The translations under genes were made by a program, and so were the position numbers. The notes below the pieces were generated by a model that did no database searches, was not told the DNA's origin, and saw nothing but the letters and a program-made list of their open reading frames with translations. From the NCBI GenBank assembly GCA_023458555.1, contig JAEWYS010000020.1, positions 248,001 through 312,000 on the forward strand: a DNA stretch of 64,000 nt, written 5' to 3'. Numbering within the stretch: position 1 is the first letter of the stretch; each line of letters starts with the position of its first letter. This stretch comes from Bacteroidota bacterium (GTDB lineage Bacteria > Bacteroidota > Bacteroidia > Cytophagales > Cytophagaceae). Positions 40,581-48,921 of this stretch are shown piece by piece.

Positions 40581-41369
40581 TCAGCCAATGTATAGTTCTC
40601 CGGTCATATAGGGTACGCACTGACCGCTGATTTCGACTCTGTCTCCTGCCACATGGCATCGGAGATATCCCTGCCTTACAGAAAGCTGCCGGGCAGTAAG
40701 GCTTGTTTTGCCGAGCTGCTTTGCCCAGAACGGAGCAAGGGTCGTATGGGCAGAGCCGGTTGCCGGATCTTCATTGACTCCGGCTCCGGGAGCGAAAAAG
40801 CGGGAAACAAAGTCCTCCCGGTCACCTCTGGCGGTCACAATGATACCCCGGGCGCTGGTACAGGCGATCTGTGGCAGACGGGGAATAAGCTCACGGATTT
40901 GCTGCTCGTTTTCAAAGACAAAAAGATAATCGGTTTTGCCTTTCCAAATGGCTTGAGGCTGCAGGGAAAAACATTGAAGCAGCTTTTCCGACGGCTCTGT
41001 TTCCTGTATCGTATCGGCGGGAAAATCGAGTGTCAGAAAATCTTCCTGCTGTCTTACGGTCAGCATACCACTGTGCGGAGAGTAAAAACGGATCGTATTT
41101 TCCTCATAATTCAGGTAATGATACAATACCCAGGCTGCGGCCAGCGTAGCATGACCGCATAGCTCGACTTCTACAGAAGGGGTAAACCAGCGAATCTGGA
41201 AATGATCATTCTGCTTTACGAAAAATACGGTTTCAGACAGGTTGTTTTCACCCGCGATCTGCTGCATGGTTTCTGCGGGCAGCCATTTGTCCAGCGGGCA
41301 TACAGCCGCGGGATTGCCTGCAAACACCTTATCTGCGAAGGCATCGATCTGGTATATCTTTATATTCAT
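40581..41369 (-). CDS. PhzF-family isomerase/epimerase
   Basis: A 262-residue cytosolic protein of the PhzF/diaminopimelate-epimerase fold. Seen: YQIDAFADKVFAGNPAAVCP, the catalytic Glu in NNLSETVFFV (about residue 45), RWFTPSVEVELCGHATLAAA and FFAPGAGVNEDPATGSAHTT. PhzF converts trans-2,3-dihydro-3-hydroxyanthranilate in phenazine synthesis, but most homologues outside phenazine clusters act on unknown substrates, and no other phenazine gene is present. It follows the MocR gene at 104 bases and precedes DinB at 30 bases on the same strand. Confidence 0.92.
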   Translation of the reverse strand: MNIKIYQIDAFADKVFAGNPAAVCPLDKWLPAETMQQIAGENNLSETVFFVKQNDHFQIRWFTPSVEVELCGHATLAAAWVLYHYLNYEENTIRFYSPHSGMLTVRQQEDFLTLDFPADTIQETEPSEKLLQCFSLQPQAIWKGKTDYLFVFENEQQIRELIPRLPQIACTSARGIIVTARGDREDFVSRFFAPGAGVNEDPATGSAHTTLAPFWAKQLGKTSLTARQLSVRQGYLRCHVAGDRVEISGQCVPYMTGELYIG

Positions 41370-41473
41370 GGGAGACCAATCAAAAGATTCCTAAGTTTAT
41401 CAAATTTTGTTAATACACACAAAGAAAAACAGCTTCCCTGAAGATATGTTGTGTGCATTCTTTCCCGGTCGCA

Positions 41474-42919
41474 TTACTTCATTCTTTGCAGGCAATTTTC
41501 CAACAGCCCGACTGCCTGTGTGAGTTCTTTCTCATTCATTGAGGCAAATCCGAAGCGGAAAGCGTTTTGCTCCATGTCTGTCCGGATGATTCGCAGCCTG
41601 GGATCTGTGTTCAGTGCGCTGACAGGATAATCAGGCTTGAGCCGGACCCAGACAGCCATACCGCCGGAAGGCAGGGTATAAGAGACGTATTCTGAGAGTC
41701 TGGTTTTCAGGAGAGCGTCCAGCAGATCTCTGCGCTGGTGATAACATTTTCTCGCTTTTTTGAGGTGACGTCTGAGCTCGCCCTCTCTGATCAGAGAGGC
41801 CAGCGCGTTTTGCATATAGCCATCCCCGCCGGCATCGATGAGTTTTCGCAAAGCCGTGCACTGGTCTGTAAAGTTTTTGGGTGCGGCCATAAAACCGATC
41901 CGGATCGACGGGTCCAGTACCTTGGAAAAGGAGCCGATATAAAGCACATTACCGTTATGACCAGCGCTTGCCAGGGGCAGATAGGGAGACGAAGTATAGT
42001 GATAATCGTAGTCGTAATCGTCTTCAATGACCGCGAATTGATAGTGCGCGGACAACTCCAGCAGTTTCATTCTTCTTTCAGCGCTTAGCGTTACCGTAGT
42101 CGGGTAGTGGTGGTGCGGTATCACATATACCGCGTTTATTCTGTGTTTTTTGCACAACATTTCAATAGCATCCGTCCGTATGCCGTTTTCATCTGCTTCT
42201 ACTTCCGGCACGCGGGCCCCTGTTTGTTCGAATACCCTTTTGGCAAGAGGGTAATCGGGCCGGCTCATGATTACAGTGGATCCCGGACCAAGCAGGAGCT
42301 GGGCGGTCAGGTATATGCTCATCTGTGCGCCGTGGGTTATCAGCAGATTGTCAGCGGAAAGATTTAAGCCCCTTGTCTCTGACAAATAGGTAACTAGTTC
42401 GCTACGCAGCTGTAATGTACCCTGAACTGTTCCGGCGATGACATGTTTTGCGGTATACTTTCGGGACGTGAGGGAACGGTAGGTTTTCAGCAGAGCGTCA
42501 ATGGGTGATAATCTGATATCCGGGTGACCATCATCGATAATCAGTTCCGGAAGTGGAAAGGAAATTTCATTGTCGGCTTTGTTATCCGCTGTTTTGAAAG
42601 GAATGGTAAGATCATGCTCATAAGAAGATCTGACCGGGTTCCATTTCTGAGGATTAAGAAGAGGAATACTTTCAGATACCACGGCATGCTTGCGTGGCAC
42701 AATCGTAATCCAGTCCTGTGAAGCAAGCTCTTCATAAGCCGCAGTCACTGTTTTGCGGTGTACCCCCAGAATACCGGCAAGCTCACGGCTTCCGGGCAGT
42801 ATAGTGCCTGGTTTTATCACACCGTTTCTGACAGCTTTGGTTACCGATATAGCTATTTGTCTGTAGACAGGTGTTTTACTGTCTTTTTCGATCCCGATAA
42901 GATGCTCGTAAGGAAACAT
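41474..42919 (-). CDS. MocR/PdxR-type transcriptional regulator (GntR HTH plus aminotransferase domain)
   Basis: A 481-residue regulator. The N-terminal GntR winged helix (residues 12-80: PVYRQIAISVTKAVRNGVIK, SRELAGILGVHRKTVTAAYE) is joined to a fold-type I aminotransferase-like domain with HGAQMSIYLTAQLLL, DDYDYDYHY, and the PLP lysine in YIGSFSKVLDPSIRIGF. MocR proteins sense PLP or amino acids and usually act on a divergent neighbour and on themselves. A GNAT gene lies divergently (from 43008), and an inverted repeat GGACTACCT/AGGTAGTCC lies between. PhzF is downstream on the same strand and may also be in the regulon. Confidence 0.9.
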   Translation of the reverse strand: MFPYEHLIGIEKDSKTPVYRQIAISVTKAVRNGVIKPGTILPGSRELAGILGVHRKTVTAAYEELASQDWITIVPRKHAVVSESIPLLNPQKWNPVRSSYEHDLTIPFKTADNKADNEISFPLPELIIDDGHPDIRLSPIDALLKTYRSLTSRKYTAKHVIAGTVQGTLQLRSELVTYLSETRGLNLSADNLLITHGAQMSIYLTAQLLLGPGSTVIMSRPDYPLAKRVFEQTGARVPEVEADENGIRTDAIEMLCKKHRINAVYVIPHHHYPTTVTLSAERRMKLLELSAHYQFAVIEDDYDYDYHYTSSPYLPLASAGHNGNVLYIGSFSKVLDPSIRIGFMAAPKNFTDQCTALRKLIDAGGDGYMQNALASLIREGELRRHLKKARKCYHQRRDLLDALLKTRLSEYVSYTLPSGGMAVWVRLKPDYPVSALNTDPRLRIIRTDMEQNAFRFGFASMNEKELTQAVGLLENCLQRMK

Positions 42920-42922
42920 GCT

Positions 42923-42963
42923 GGACTACCTGATATATTAAAACTGGATGATAAAGGTAGTCC
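42923..42963. promoter_or_regulatory. Inverted repeat, probable MocR operator
   Basis: Nine-base perfect arms GGACTACCT (42923-42931) and AGGTAGTCC (42955-42963), 23 bases apart, lie between the start codons of the divergent mocR-like gene (42919) and GNAT gene (43008). A TATTTTTG -7 box for the GNAT gene follows at 42974-42981. Confidence 0.55.
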
Positions 42964-43007
42964 TGTCGGGTGGTATTTTTGTATTGTCAACTAAAAATTA
43001 TTTTCGT

Positions 43008-43454
43008 ATGGATTATCAGATAAAAAAAGCCAGTCTGGAAGATCTGGACGAAACGGCTGCCCTGTTCAATCTTTATCGGATCTTTTACCGTCAGGCATCG
43101 GATCTTGAGCGGGGCAAAGCTTTTCTGAAGGAACGGTTTCTTAACAGCGAGTCGGATATCTTCCTGGCAGTTGTTGATGGCAAAGCGGTTGGTTTTGTCC
43201 AGCTGTACAAGTTGTTTCACTATACAAAGCTGCAAAAGCAGTGGTCGCTGAGCGATCTGTTTGTACACCCTGATTATCGGGGCAACGGTCTTTCTGTGGC
43301 CTTGATCGATCGCAGCAAGCAATGGTGCGAGGAAACCGGCGCCTGCGGACTGATGCTTGAAACGGAAAAAACCAATCAGATCGGAAATACACTCTACCCG
43401 CGTTGTGGCTTTGAGTACGATGGCCTGCACAATTACTATCACTGGTGGCGGTAA
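43008..43454 (+). CDS. GNAT-family N-acetyltransferase
   Basis: A 148-residue acetyltransferase from the ATG at 43008 (MDYQIKKASLEDLDETA); the longer frame starts inside the operator region and adds no domain. Seen: the strand SDIFLAVVDGKAVGFVQLY, the acetyl-CoA loop in LFVHPDYRGNGLSVALIDRS (the usual RGxGxG is RGNGLS) and LMLETEKTNQIGNTLYPRCG. Substrate unknown. Divergent from the MocR-like regulator, which probably controls it. A hairpin terminator follows. Confidence 0.88.
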   Translation: MDYQIKKASLEDLDETAALFNLYRIFYRQASDLERGKAFLKERFLNSESDIFLAVVDGKAVGFVQLYKLFHYTKLQKQWSLSDLFVHPDYRGNGLSVALIDRSKQWCEETGACGLMLETEKTNQIGNTLYPRCGFEYDGLHNYYHWWR

Positions 43455-43475
43455 TATGCGGATTGCTGACATACC

Positions 43476-43500
43476 AGGGCGTTGATACAACGCCCTTTTG
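43476..43500 (+). terminator. Terminator of the GNAT gene
   Basis: Perfect nine-base arms AGGGCGTTG / CAACGCCCT with a three-base loop, followed by TTT. It lies 22 bases after the stop codon. Confidence 0.8.
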
Positions 43501-43537
43501 CTGATTTGAAAGGCAACAGATAATAAAATGCTAAACT

Positions 43538-44284
43538 ATGCAGAACCCGATCATAAAAAATCTGAATGAGATTCTTGGCAGAATAGAGACTGCCTGCGCT
43601 CACAGCGGAAGAAACCCCTCGGAAGTAAGACTTCTGCTGGCTACGAAAACTGTAGATGCGGAAACCATCCGGCTTGCTTTGCAATCGGGACAGACCCTGA
43701 TCGGAGAGAACAAGGTGCAGGAGGTAAAGTCGAAATATGAAGCGCTGAACGATGTGTTTCACGAGAAACATTTTATCGGGCATCTGCAAAGTAATAAAAT
43801 AAAAGACCTGATTAAGTGTGGAGTTGTCTGTATTCAGTCACTCGACAGGGCAGAACTGGCGCAAAAGCTGCATCAGCGTCTGGCAATGGAAGGAAAGGCT
43901 ATGGATGTATTTATTCAGGTCAATACCTCGGGAGAAGCCAGCAAGTTTGGTGTACATCCGGATAGGGCTGTTGAGCTGGCCGGGCAGGTAGCCGAACTGG
44001 ATACGCTGAGGGTAAAAGGTCTGATGACTATAGGGCTGTTCAGTGCAGAACAGGAGAAGGTCAGAGCCTGCTTTAAGCTGCTCCGGTCCGTTCAGCAGCA
44101 GATTATTGAAGCCCGGATTCCAAAAGTTTCTGTCCGCGAACTGTCCATGGGTATGAGCAATGATCTGGAAATCGCCATCGAAGAAGGCGCCACGATGGTT
44201 CGTGTGGGCACCGCTGTTTTCGGCAAGCGCATGTATCCCGACAGCTATTACTGGGATGAGGGGAAAGACGGATTGTCTGAGTAG
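43538..44284 (+). CDS. YggS-family PLP-binding protein (pyridoxal phosphate homeostasis)
   Basis: A 248-residue fold-type III PLP barrel without the C-terminal racemase domain. Seen: the PLP lysine in LLLATKTVDAETI, GENKVQEVKSK, HFIGHLQSNKIKDLIKC, VFIQVNTSGEASKFGV, VKGLMTIG and LSMGMSNDLEIAIEEGATMV. It is known to hold PLP and balance B6 and amino acid pools. The seven-residue motif order and normal length make this certain. In this genome it stands close to a MocR/PdxR-like regulator, which also uses PLP, although a terminator separates them. Confidence 0.95.
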   Translation: MQNPIIKNLNEILGRIETACAHSGRNPSEVRLLLATKTVDAETIRLALQSGQTLIGENKVQEVKSKYEALNDVFHEKHFIGHLQSNKIKDLIKCGVVCIQSLDRAELAQKLHQRLAMEGKAMDVFIQVNTSGEASKFGVHPDRAVELAGQVAELDTLRVKGLMTIGLFSAEQEKVRACFKLLRSVQQQIIEARIPKVSVRELSMGMSNDLEIAIEEGATMVRVGTAVFGKRMYPDSYYWDEGKDGLSE

Positions 44285-44330
44285 CCTATGGTTTGTCTGA
44301 AATGTTCTTAACAGAAACGAGCATCTGCTG

Positions 44331-44435
44331 GTTGCCTGAGGTTCGAAGGCAAGACCGGGCTTTCCCGTGATCTCGGGACTCCGCTGCGAGATCCTGCACT
44401 CCAATCATTGAGCTTTCCGCCTTAAGCATTAAACT
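44331..44435 (-). repeat. Composite repeat, modules B and A, reverse orientation (copy 5)
   Basis: GTTGCCTGAGGTTCGAAGGC (44331-44350) matches the inverted B unit at 18622, and the reverse complement of 44410-44435 reads AGTTTAATGCTTAAGGCGGA, a module A copy. Order and orientation match those at 39358-39450. It fills the gap between the convergent YggS and DUF3999 genes. Confidence 0.6.
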
Positions 44436-44450
44436 ATTTGCCTGGCCCCC

Positions 44451-45680
44451 TCAGTTCCTCAGCATCTTTATGGCAAAAGTCCCTAATACGGCAATGATAA
44501 GAATCATGATCACCCAGAGCCAGATGCTGTTTGCAAACAAAGGCTGAGCGGTATTGGCTTCTTCGTCTCTGATCCGCTGCTCTGTGCCCGGTTTGATCAC
44601 TGTCAGTGAGTCCGGAATACGTTCCGCGAAATGACTCAGATCATATTGTGGCGCTGAAGCTGCCCGGTTGCCATATACCAGAAAATAATCAGCCTGCTCC
44701 GGAAAGCGGGCTACCAGCTCATAGATATAGCCCGAGACATGCACTGAGTCTATTGTCAGCGGCTGATTATCCTGATTATGAATCTGTATCCTGAGCTTCT
44801 GTATAAAGCGGCTGTCTGTGATAAACTCGTTTCGTTTGCCGGATTTGAGTATACCTGACCGCAGTAGGCTGTAATTGTATTTCCAGCCCTGTGGCGTGAG
44901 TACGCTGTCTCTCAGGTATTTTATAGTGACAGGACGGTAATAGTCAAAGGTATCTCTGATGCTGATCCGTATGCTGTATACTGGTATGGGCGTGGGCAGC
45001 GAAAGCTCGGTTTCCGTCTGGCGGGCTTCTTTTTTCTCCTGCGTATGCGTGATGCGGGCAGGGTAATGCTGAAATTCCCCTCCGATTATTTCGTGCTGGC
45101 GGCTGCTGGCCGAGATCAGCTCCGGCTTTTCCTGACCGGGCACAAACAGGCGGTAATACCGGTATCTGGAACGGGGAAAAAGCAGGCGGGTAAACTGAAA
45201 CTCCGTGGATTCATTCTGAAAAGACAGAATACGGTAATTGTCTATAATGCCAAACCATTCCTGCTGATCCTGACTGCCTTCGAGACGTATTTTCCAGTCA
45301 AAATTTTTCTGACGGAAGTCCAGGGTAATCTGATTGACCGGCTCGGAAGAGGCGATTTCAAAGGTGAAGTAGTAACCTTGTTTGTTGTATGACTGATTGA
45401 GCAGAGCAAAAGGCACTTCCTTGTCGACGATCTTTTCAGCCGTGGTTCGTATCAGATAAGGTACTTCAAGAGTATCACCTTCTTCATTGATACCAATGAT
45501 GCGTATATCGGCCATTCCGGGCGATACCTTCCCAAAAATATCATCCGGGAGCCGCAGCAGATGCCATTGTTCCGAAACTCCGTCGAGCGCCCTGCTGTAG
45601 GTATAATCCTGCATCTGCGCGCTGGTGCCGAAACAGCAGGCCAGGATCAGCAGACAAAGTAAAAAATTAGTAAGCTTCAT
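44451..45680 (-). CDS. DUF3999-family membrane-anchored protein
   Basis: A 409-residue protein with a signal peptide (MKLTNFLLCLLILACCFGTSAQ), a large periplasmic beta-rich region and a single C-terminal membrane helix (IWLWVIMILIIAVLGTFAIK). Patterns such as WHLLRLPDDIFGKVSPGMAD and FEFTR-like strand FQFTRLLFPRSRYRYYRLFV fit DUF3999, a family that accompanies DUF2339 proteins in many bacteria. It overlaps the DUF2339 gene by 14 bases, so the two are translationally coupled. Function unknown; the pair is presumed to act in the cell envelope. Confidence 0.75.
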   Translation of the reverse strand: MKLTNFLLCLLILACCFGTSAQMQDYTYSRALDGVSEQWHLLRLPDDIFGKVSPGMADIRIIGINEEGDTLEVPYLIRTTAEKIVDKEVPFALLNQSYNKQGYYFTFEIASSEPVNQITLDFRQKNFDWKIRLEGSQDQQEWFGIIDNYRILSFQNESTEFQFTRLLFPRSRYRYYRLFVPGQEKPELISASSRQHEIIGGEFQHYPARITHTQEKKEARQTETELSLPTPIPVYSIRISIRDTFDYYRPVTIKYLRDSVLTPQGWKYNYSLLRSGILKSGKRNEFITDSRFIQKLRIQIHNQDNQPLTIDSVHVSGYIYELVARFPEQADYFLVYGNRAASAPQYDLSHFAERIPDSLTVIKPGTEQRIRDEEANTAQPLFANSIWLWVIMILIIAVLGTFAIKMLRN

Positions 45681-48018
45681 CCGAAATACTGTTTTTGTAT
45701 TTGTTGTATAAAAAGGAAATAATCAGTAGCAGCACACCCAGCGACACAAAGACAATCGTTTTGGCAATAGTATCGAGATGAGCGATATCGTAGAAAAACA
45801 ATTTGAGCAGAGTAATCCCAAACAGCGCCATGGCTCCCAGGCGCAGGTGTCGTTTCTTTTTCCAGATACCCAGCACGATCAGCAGCAGAGCATAAGCGCC
45901 CCAGAGTATGCTCAGTCCGAGCTTGTAGGACTGTGATGAATGAGCCAGATCCATCCAGTTGATCAGTTCGCTGCTGGCCATCCATAGCAGAGCGATATGC
46001 AAGACGCAATCGTAGAAAAGAGGAAAATTCTTTATCATATCCCGTGGTATGTACCGGTAGCAGGCATACAGGCCGAGACCGGCAAAAGCCAGCGAAACAT
46101 AACGAATGCCGATATAAAACCAGTTGCCGGTAAAATATTCCGGATGAAGCGGAGCGAGCCAGCGGTCACGCAGTTCGCTCAGCTCATAAAGTCCCTGGGT
46201 AAGGAAAACCAGCAGCGTCAGCAAAATCAGCAGGAGACTTAGTTTACTCAGCAGATGGTGACGTATTCGGGTATAATTGACCAGCGCCAGCGCCGATACG
46301 AAAAACAAGGAGTAATTGATGATCCATACCGCTTTGAAATTGTTCAGCGCATAGTTCATGAAATAGTCTTTGTAGTTGCCGTTCGGATTGTCTGTCTCGA
46401 TCATCGTAGAGGTATAAAGCTGATCCCAATACGCGGCGATTTCTATTCTGAAAGCATAGTACAGTGAGAAAATCAGCAGCGCCGGCAGCGAGAAATCAAT
46501 AAATACATTTACCGGCTTCCATTTGAAAGGCGGAGTTTCTGCCGGATATCTGTGCTTAAGGTAGTTGATCAGCGCCAGCGAAGCGACAAACAGCAGTGAA
46601 GTAAGCAGATAGATGTTGAGCAGGAATGGAATGTGGTATCCCGGCTGTCTGGTATAATAATAGGAATCATACGACACTGACCAGTCGTGAATCAGACTGA
46701 AAAAGGCCAGATAAATCATCGGGTATGCAAGCTTCTCGTAGATGGCAATATTTCTGGTTTTGCCAAGCCAGAACAGCAGAGCAGCTTCTCCTGACCAGAG
46801 CAGGGTAACCCAGTTTCCGTCCAGCTGTACGGGTACCGCTATCGTGATAAAGACCAGTACCAGTCCTAAAATCAGATAAAACAGATTTCTGTCAATAGTC
46901 TGCCGCTTGTGGATTATCATGGCCAATGCAAAATGAGGCAGCGCGTTGGCCAGAGTAAACAACCCAAGCAATTCGGCCCCGTTTGGCTGCTCTTCAAGCA
47001 TATAATAGCCCAGACCGTAAAATGTAAAGGCGTTGGCCAGGAGCAGCAGAATGTCTTCTTTACCCAGTCTTGTCCGGTGGAGCAGCTGATAGGAGACAAG
47101 CGTGAGGTAAAACAGCACGAAAAAGATGCATAGAAAACCAATGCCGATAGCAAAGTCCTCGTCAGGCCGATAATCGCTCAGTGTCCAGCCTGCCACGATC
47201 AGCCAGGTAATACCGAACGAAGAGTACCAGAGCGGCTTCCAGAGCTTTTTGACGGCTATAGCCAGTATGCCCGCATTGATCAGCGTCATGTAGCTGAACA
47301 GTACGGCAATCTGTCCGGAGTCTTTGCTAAGCAGGAAGGGTACCGCATAGGCACCCACCAGACCGATATGCGCGATAATCTGCCTGTCGTAATGCAGGGC
47401 CGAGATGACCGTAAAGACGGTAAACAGCAGCATCAGCCCAAACGCCGGAATCAGGTCATAGAAGCTGTAAGCCGAGTATGTTATGAAATAGAATATGGAC
47501 ATGGAGCCGCTGAGCAGCACAGCGCTGAAATTATGGTATTTCTGTTTCAGCTTTATGGCAAATCCCAGCAGACCGACACCTGTCAGGTAGCCGAGTATGA
47601 TACGGGTGAGCGGATTGATCAGCTGATGCTCAATGCTGTATTTTGCGCCTATAGCCACACCGATCACAATGATCAGAATACCGACTTTGTTGGCGAGGTT
47701 TTCCCCGATAAACTTTTCCAGATCTGATTTGGATTTTGGCGGGCGTATGTTGGTAACAGGCGGGGGGGGAGGTAGTATTGTATTCACGGATGGCTTCGCA
47801 GATAGCGCCTGAGCTGTTTCTTTTACAGGTACCGCAGGAGTGACGGGAGCAGCTACTCTGACAGATTCCTGAGAAGTACTCTTTAATGCGTAAATCTCCC
47901 GGCGCAGATCACTGATTTCTATCGAAAAATCTTCCTGTTTTTTCTGGAGTATGTGCAGCTTGTCCAGCAATTGCCGGATCTTGTCGTTGTTTTCAGTCAT
48001 TGGTTTTCTCTGAGGCAC
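45667..48018 (-). CDS. DUF2339-family polytopic membrane protein
   Basis: A 783-residue inner-membrane protein of the DUF2339 family. The first 50 residues are a coiled coil (QLLDKLHILQKKQEDFSIEI, SDLRREIYAL), then a Pro/Ala-rich linker PAVPVKETAQ and PPPPP-like run, the diagnostic KFIGENLANKVGILIIVIGV near residue 110 and about 20 further helices. A start at MTENNDKIRQ (48000) is equally plausible. Family function is unknown; the size and number of helices suggest a transport or envelope-assembly role. Downstream DUF3999 gene overlaps. Confidence 0.85.
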   Translation of the reverse strand: MPQRKPMTENNDKIRQLLDKLHILQKKQEDFSIEISDLRREIYALKSTSQESVRVAAPVTPAVPVKETAQALSAKPSVNTILPPPPPVTNIRPPKSKSDLEKFIGENLANKVGILIIVIGVAIGAKYSIEHQLINPLTRIILGYLTGVGLLGFAIKLKQKYHNFSAVLLSGSMSIFYFITYSAYSFYDLIPAFGLMLLFTVFTVISALHYDRQIIAHIGLVGAYAVPFLLSKDSGQIAVLFSYMTLINAGILAIAVKKLWKPLWYSSFGITWLIVAGWTLSDYRPDEDFAIGIGFLCIFFVLFYLTLVSYQLLHRTRLGKEDILLLLANAFTFYGLGYYMLEEQPNGAELLGLFTLANALPHFALAMIIHKRQTIDRNLFYLILGLVLVFITIAVPVQLDGNWVTLLWSGEAALLFWLGKTRNIAIYEKLAYPMIYLAFFSLIHDWSVSYDSYYYTRQPGYHIPFLLNIYLLTSLLFVASLALINYLKHRYPAETPPFKWKPVNVFIDFSLPALLIFSLYYAFRIEIAAYWDQLYTSTMIETDNPNGNYKDYFMNYALNNFKAVWIINYSLFFVSALALVNYTRIRHHLLSKLSLLLILLTLLVFLTQGLYELSELRDRWLAPLHPEYFTGNWFYIGIRYVSLAFAGLGLYACYRYIPRDMIKNFPLFYDCVLHIALLWMASSELINWMDLAHSSQSYKLGLSILWGAYALLLIVLGIWKKKRHLRLGAMALFGITLLKLFFYDIAHLDTIAKTIVFVSLGVLLLIISFLYNKYKNSISDEAY

Positions 48019-48136
48019 GCGTTATGCCGGTTGACAATGTGGCAAAGGTACGTTAAAAACAGGGAAAAGTTTTGAAAGGCAGGTAGAGAAGAGAAGAATA
48101 AGGTGATGTGGTGATTGGACTTGTTCCAATTTCCAA

Positions 48137-48157
48137 GGCTGAGTCTGTCGAAGTCCC
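48137..48157 (-). repeat. Module B-like repeat, reverse orientation
   Basis: GGCTGAGTCTGTCGAAGTCC is the reverse complement of a GGACTTCGACAGACTCAGCC unit, a looser relative of the B units. The 48019-48216 gap holds no gene. Confidence 0.4.
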
Positions 48158-48216
48158 GATGGGCAGATTTTATGCCAGGTGGGTACAAAACAGAGGATCG
48201 GTGATCTGAAGGAAAA

Positions 48217-48921
48217 TTAAGCGTTTTTTTTGTTCAGGCAGCTGGTAAATTTTTTAAGAACGTCGTTTTTCATCCGCTGGGATACAGGAATGCGATGTGC
48301 GCCCACCTGTATTTCATAACCGCTTATTTTGTCCGCTTTCTCCATATTGATTAGATATGACCGATGTACCTGTACAAAATGGTCGGGCAAAAGCGTACTG
48401 ATTTTTTTCAGTGTCAGCAGGGTTATGATGCTTTTCTGAACGAGCTGGATAACCACATAGTTTTGAAGGCTTTTTACATAGAGGATATCGTCTGTACAGA
48501 TTTTGAGATCTTCGTTGTCTGCTTTGATGTGCAGCCAGGTTTTACCGGCAGGGTGTTTTCTTTCAAAAAATGTTCTGGCTTTTAATACCGCTTTTTCAAA
48601 ATCCTCAAAAAACACCGGCTTTACCAGATAACCGACCGAATTTACCTGATAGCCTTCCAGAGCATATTCTGAGTAGGCGGTAGTAAAAATAATCATTGTA
48701 TCATGGCCGGTTAGCTGATGTGCCAGTTCCAGACCATTCATACCGGGCATATGGATATCCAGAAACAGCAGATCCGGCCGGGTTTCGTGTATATACGTTA
48801 ACCCTTCTGTGGCATTATCAAAGCTTCCTGCAAGTGTCAGGAAATCAAACCGGCTTATATAGTCTGCGATGCCTTCCCGGGCAATTCGCTCATCTTCAAT
48901 AATTATACATCGGATTTCCAT
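48217..48921 (-). CDS. LytTR-type response regulator
   Basis: A 234-residue two-component regulator. Residues 1-120 are a receiver domain: acidic pair in IIIEDERIAREG, phospho-acceptor Asp in LLFLDIHMPGMNGLEL, Thr in IIFTTAYSEYALEG and the conserved Lys in GYLVKPVFFEDF. Residues 135-230 are a LytTR DNA-binding domain (LYVKSLQNYVVIQL, FVQVHRSYLINMEKADKI, HRIPVSQRMKND). Overlaps the upstream sensor kinase gene by 19 bases. The likely targets include the divergent outer-membrane protein gene at 50093, by position only. Confidence 0.93.
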   Translation of the reverse strand: MEIRCIIIEDERIAREGIADYISRFDFLTLAGSFDNATEGLTYIHETRPDLLFLDIHMPGMNGLELAHQLTGHDTMIIFTTAYSEYALEGYQVNSVGYLVKPVFFEDFEKAVLKARTFFERKHPAGKTWLHIKADNEDLKICTDDILYVKSLQNYVVIQLVQKSIITLLTLKKISTLLPDHFVQVHRSYLINMEKADKISGYEIQVGAHRIPVSQRMKNDVLKKFTSCLNKKNA

